Assembly (NCBI GenBank): GCA_937942965.1
Contig: CALDGN010000376.1
Coordinates: 1-6,787, forward strand
Direction of reading: 5' to 3'
Length of the DNA: 6,787 nt
Source of the DNA: an uncultured Acidimicrobiales bacterium
GTDB lineage: Bacteria > Actinomycetota > Acidimicrobiia > Acidimicrobiales > UBA10347
The notes beneath the pieces were generated by a model. The model did no database searches. It was not told where the DNA came from and worked only from the letters and a program-made list of their open reading frames with translations. Position numbers and translations under genes: made by a program. Below, in pieces: positions 4,015-6,787 of the stretch. Position 1 is the stretch's first letter, and every line of letters starts with the position of its first letter.

Positions 4015-5817
4015 ATGACCGAATCGCTCACGGACGACGAAGCTCGCGCCCTGCTCGCCGACGAAGCTCGACGGGTTGCGACCCTGTGGCGGGCACTCGA
4101 TATCGACGGCGACGAGGTGCTGTCGGCCGAGGAAATCGATGGGGCAGCGGCGGCACTGCTGACCCTGGACATCAATGGCGACGGGCAGCTGACGGTCGAT
4201 GAGATCGGTGGCCCGTTCCGTTGGCCGGGTGGCCAGCGGAGAAGCGCGATCGTCCGGATCCTCGACCTCGATGCTGACGGGATAATCACCGCAGAGGACA
4301 TCGCGGACGCCCCAAATCGGCTTCGTCGATTGGATCGACACGGTCGAGGACACCTGGTGCCGGCCGACGACCGGCCGCCGTGGAATCCGATTCTTGCGCA
4401 GGCCCATCGCGGGCCAGCTGAGACCCTGGCCCACTTCGACACGCTGCGCGAGTACAAAGACCATCCGCACGGACCCGTCATGCCAGGCGCCGACCCGCGA
4501 CAGGACCCGGGCTATCTGCTGATCTACGAGCACTGCAACGCGATGGACGTGCAGGTCGGACGCGATCTCTGGCTGCAGTCGGTCGACGGTCGGCGGGTGC
4601 ATCAGTGGCCCGCACGCAATCACGCCAGCGAGACCTCGACCGCGCACCTGCGTGACGACGGTCGCCTCATTCGCACCAGCTGTCCGAGCCTCTGGCTCGA
4701 CGTGCTCTGTTTCCCTGTTGGTGCCCACGGCATCATCAGCATCGAAGATCCTGATGGCACCGTTGTGTGGGAGTACGAGCTTTTTGAGCCCGGCCGGCGG
4801 GTGATGCACCACGCGTTCGAGGCGATGCCAAACGGGAACATCCTGGTCACGGTGTACGAGGGTCGGACCTTCGCCGAGGCCGTCCAATTCGGCTGGCAGG
4901 AGCAGTCTCAAGATGTCCTGATGCGACCCCCCGACCTTCAACGTTGGTGGATCGAGACGGTCCTGGAGTTGGAGCCGAATCTGGAAACCGGTGCCACCAG
5001 AGTCGTGTGGGAGTGGCGGTCGGCCGACCATCTTGTCCAGGACGTCGACCCGGGCCTACCGCACTTCGGCGAACTCGGTCCCGGCTGTCGTCGCATTGAC
5101 ATCAACTACTCGCGTTATCCGAACTATCGGTTCAACATGGGCCAGATCATGCACGTGAACACGATCAGCTTCGACGAGTCACGCGATCAGATCCTGCTGA
5201 GTTCGGCGATGCACGGCGAGGTGTGGGTCATCGACCATTCGACCACCACCGAAGAGGCTGCCGGTGAACGGGGCGACCTGCTCTACCGCTGGGGCAATCC
5301 GTCCGCGTACGGCGCCGCCGACGATCGCGGCAAGGTGCTCGATTGGCAACACGATGCGCACTGGATCCCTGACGATGTCCCGCACGAGGGACACATGCTC
5401 GTCTTCAATAATGGCTCCCGGCGCCCTGGCGACGACTCGTCGAACCCGAGCCCGGCTCGACTGTCGTTCCAGAACGACGGCTACTCCGAGATCCTGGAAG
5501 TCCGCCTACCCGTCGACGACGCCGGCACCTGGACCTGGTCTGACGACGTCGACCCGATGAACGGTGCCGAGATTGTGTGGGAGTACAACGCCGACGGTTC
5601 GGCTGACTGGTTCTCTCCGTTCATGTCCGGCGCTCGCCGCCGGCCGAATGGGAACACCGTGAGCGCACTCGGGTACAACAAGCGCATCCGCGAAGTGACG
5701 CCCGACGGTGAGACGGTGCTCGACTTCCTGCCTGGGGGTCCGGGTCGGACATTCCGGGTCGTGCCGATCGCAGCAGATCATCCCGGCATCGCCGCACTCG
5801 GCCTGAGCGAACCATGA
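4015..5817 (+). CDS. EF-hand/arylsulfotransferase (ASST) fusion protein
   Basis: A protein of 600 residues in two parts. Residues 1-120 hold four EF-hand-like loops. Loop 1 is D29-E40 (DIDGDEVLSAEE), loop 2 D52-E63 (DINGDGQLTVDE) and loop 3 D84-D95 (DLDADGIITAED). Loop 4, D107-D118, is degenerate, with Arg and His at ligand positions. Loops 1/2 and 3/4 are each 23 residues apart, as in paired EF-hands. Residues about 165-600 match the arylsulfotransferase beta-propeller, with repeated VWE strands (251, 331, 521) and PNGN turns (272, 544). Family blocks are MHVNTISFDESRDQILLSS (379-397), VIDHSTTTEEAAG (405-417), DLLYRWGNPSAY (421-432) and WQHDAHWIPD (444-453) with LVFNNGSRRP (462-471). ASST moves a sulfuryl group from an aryl sulfate to a phenol through a histidine intermediate; H265/H266, H380, H400, H446 and H449 are candidates. 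No signal peptide is seen, which is odd for a family usually exported. It sits 11 bases after the regulator and 10 before the SMP-30 gene. Confidence 0.87.
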   Translation: MTESLTDDEARALLADEARRVATLWRALDIDGDEVLSAEEIDGAAAALLTLDINGDGQLTVDEIGGPFRWPGGQRRSAIVRILDLDADGIITAEDIADAPNRLRRLDRHGRGHLVPADDRPPWNPILAQAHRGPAETLAHFDTLREYKDHPHGPVMPGADPRQDPGYLLIYEHCNAMDVQVGRDLWLQSVDGRRVHQWPARNHASETSTAHLRDDGRLIRTSCPSLWLDVLCFPVGAHGIISIEDPDGTVVWEYELFEPGRRVMHHAFEAMPNGNILVTVYEGRTFAEAVQFGWQEQSQDVLMRPPDLQRWWIETVLELEPNLETGATRVVWEWRSADHLVQDVDPGLPHFGELGPGCRRIDINYSRYPNYRFNMGQIMHVNTISFDESRDQILLSSAMHGEVWVIDHSTTTEEAAGERGDLLYRWGNPSAYGAADDRGKVLDWQHDAHWIPDDVPHEGHMLVFNNGSRRPGDDSSNPSPARLSFQNDGYSEILEVRLPVDDAGTWTWSDDVDPMNGAEIVWEYNADGSADWFSPFMSGARRRPNGNTVSALGYNKRIREVTPDGETVLDFLPGGPGRTFRVVPIAADHPGIAALGLSEP

Positions 5818-5827
5818 AGCTCGCCCG

Positions 5828-6688
5828 ATGACCGTCGACTTCGAGATCGTTTCGGGTCCGCACTCGTTTACCGAAGGGCCCGTTTGGGACGGCGAGCGGT
5901 TGATCTTCACCGACATCCCGCCCAGCCGGATCCTCGCGTTCGATCCGGAATCGGGTTCGACCGAGGTGCTGCACGAGGACACGGGCAAGGCGAACGGCTT
6001 GGCGCTCGACGCCCAGGGTCGCATCGTGGCGTGCGAAGACGCAGGCCGTCGCGTGACCCGATACGAGCCGGATGGGTCTCGCACCGTCGTTGCCGACTCG
6101 TTCGGTGGGCGGCGCTTGAATAGCCCGAACGATCTTGCGATCGCGTCCGATGGTCGCATCTGGTTCAGCGATCCTCGGTACGGGCCGAACCGCGACGACG
6201 TTGAACTCGATCACGAGTCGGTGTTCGTCGCAACTCCCGATGGGGCGGCCGATGGTGGCTTCCGCATCGAGCGGGCGACGTTCGATACGACACGCCCGAA
6301 CGGCGTGCTGTTGAGCAATGACGAACGGACCTTGTTCGTGGCCCAAACCCACATGCCGCCGTCACCCGAGACCCGACGAGAGCTCTGGGCGTATCCGATC
6401 AAGGACGATGGGTCGCTCGGCGATCTCGACGTGTGGTTCGATTTCGGCGACCACCGCAGCATCGACGGGATGACGGTCGCGCCCGATGGGCGCGTGTTTG
6501 CGGCGTGTGGCTGGACGAACAGCGGACCCGGGCCGCGGATTGCCGTGTTCAGCCCCACAGGTGAGCTGCTCGAAGAACTGCCGACACCGGACAATCCGTC
6601 GAACTGCTGCTTCGGTGGCCCCGACGGTCGTGACCTCTACGTCACCGGTCGCGACGGTTGCCTGCTCCGGCTGTGCTCGGTGCTCTGA
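5828..6688 (+). CDS. SMP-30/gluconolactonase-like beta-propeller (lactonase family)
   Basis: A protein of 286 residues, full length for the SMP-30/gluconolactonase/LRE family. The divalent-metal site of this six-bladed propeller can be followed. E16 lies in SFTEGPVWDG, N101 in NSPNDLAI, N158 in TRPNGVLLS and D213 in SIDGMTVAPDG, with D115 in WFSDPRYG. These correspond to the conserved Glu, Asn and Asp ligands of regucalcin and bacterial gluconolactonases. Members hydrolyse sugar or other lactones, and some are organophosphatases. No signal peptide is seen, so it is probably cytoplasmic. The ATG at 5828 comes 10 bases after the arylsulfotransferase stop, without a good Shine-Dalgarno; it is probably co-transcribed with araC-type and ASST genes. 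The ATG overlapping the previous stop (5814..5816) leads to an immediate stop and is not the start. The family is confident and the lactone substrate unknown. Confidence 0.9.
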   Translation: MTVDFEIVSGPHSFTEGPVWDGERLIFTDIPPSRILAFDPESGSTEVLHEDTGKANGLALDAQGRIVACEDAGRRVTRYEPDGSRTVVADSFGGRRLNSPNDLAIASDGRIWFSDPRYGPNRDDVELDHESVFVATPDGAADGGFRIERATFDTTRPNGVLLSNDERTLFVAQTHMPPSPETRRELWAYPIKDDGSLGDLDVWFDFGDHRSIDGMTVAPDGRVFAACGWTNSGPGPRIAVFSPTGELLEELPTPDNPSNCCFGGPDGRDLYVTGRDGCLLRLCSVL

Positions 6689-6694
6689 GCGAGC

Positions 6695-6787
6695 TCACTT
6701 CTGGAACCACATATAGGCGAACCAGGCGGTGTCCGGCGGACCCGCGTAGGGCTCGAGTTCGTAGCGGCAGGGATCCTCGGTGAGGCG
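6695..6787 (-). CDS. Unrecognised protein, C-terminal 30 codons only
   Basis: The minus-strand frame is open from the window edge to TGA 6695..6697. The end reads EDPCRYELEPYAG, PPDTAWFAYMWFQK, a plausible aromatic-rich protein terminus with high-GC third positions. The gene would converge on the SMP-30 gene with a 6-base gap, in keeping with the dense packing seen elsewhere. No family is recognised from so short a piece, and no terminator hairpin fits in the gap. Confidence 0.5.
   Translation of the reverse strand, partial: RLTEDPCRYELEPYAGPPDTAWFAYMWFQK

Noticed and set aside
4000..5031. Long minus-strand open frame under the arylsulfotransferase gene
   Set aside because: It lies antisense to EF-hand and ASST motifs that are clearly coding on the plus strand, and it shows no domain of its own.
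263..6697. Other terminal TGA codons (263, 873, 1850, 5815, 6686, 6695) as further Sec codons
   Set aside because: In-frame translation past those I checked (263, 873, 1850, 5815, 6686, 6695) quickly reaches a stop or gives sequence with no protein-like or family-like character, and none lies at a Cys motif.
1..6787. CRISPR array, tRNA/rRNA gene, insertion sequence or attachment site
   Set aside because: No regularly spaced repeats, tRNA-like cloverleaf, transposase motif or terminal inverted repeats were seen by eye, and genes fill nearly all of the window.

Overview
The window is GC-rich and gene-dense, with gaps of about 6 to 36 bases between genes, one 4-base overlap, and little Shine-Dalgarno signal at the plus-strand genes. 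This looks like a high-GC actinobacterium, perhaps of the aquatic Acidimicrobiia/Ilumatobacter kind. That placement is an impression from composition and protein style, not a proof.

Layout. (1) 1..265 (+): C-terminal end of an MBL-fold hydrolase. (2) 277..3091 (-): a three-gene operon read leftward. It starts with a reductive-dehalogenase-like protein (cobalamin / two 4Fe-4S), followed by an AhpD-like protein coupled by an ATGA overlap, then a second, different carboxymuconolactone decarboxylase (CMD)/AhpD-family protein. (3) 3092..3127: a 36-base divergent intergenic region with a candidate promoter; a TTGGNCCA tandem/inverted repeat lies beside it. (4) 3128..6688 (+): an AraC-family regulator, an EF-hand plus arylsulfotransferase fusion and an SMP-30/gluconolactonase-like protein, separated by only 10 to 11 bases. 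(5) 6695..6787 (-): the last 30 codons of an unrecognised convergent gene.

The main discovery is in the leftward operon. What would be called two genes (1218..1853 and 873..1199) is best read as one 326-residue selenoprotein, with an in-frame TGA at 1218..1220 decoded as selenocysteine. The complete AhpD active-site signature, E-x11-C-x2-[C/U]-x3-H, exists only if the TGA is read through (E197, C209, U212, H216). The frame stays open for 114 more family-like codons. The ATG available for a separate downstream gene has no ribosome binding site, while both neighbouring cistrons have strong ones. A hairpin 16 to 37 bases after the UGA has the anatomy of a bacterial SECIS element: two helices, a bulged U and a G-U in a small apical loop. 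AhpD-like selenoproteins have been reported before in marine metagenome surveys. I do not know of a description of one coupled to a reductive-dehalogenase-like gene.

Working together (inference): the leftward operon pairs a corrinoid/iron-sulfur reductase with two thiol or selenol redox proteins. The rightward operon pairs a regulator with a sulfuryl transferase and a lactonase-like beta-propeller. The divergent arrangement and shared short control region suggest one regulon, possibly for turnover of halogenated, sulfated or phenolic aromatics. The substrate cannot be read from the sequence.
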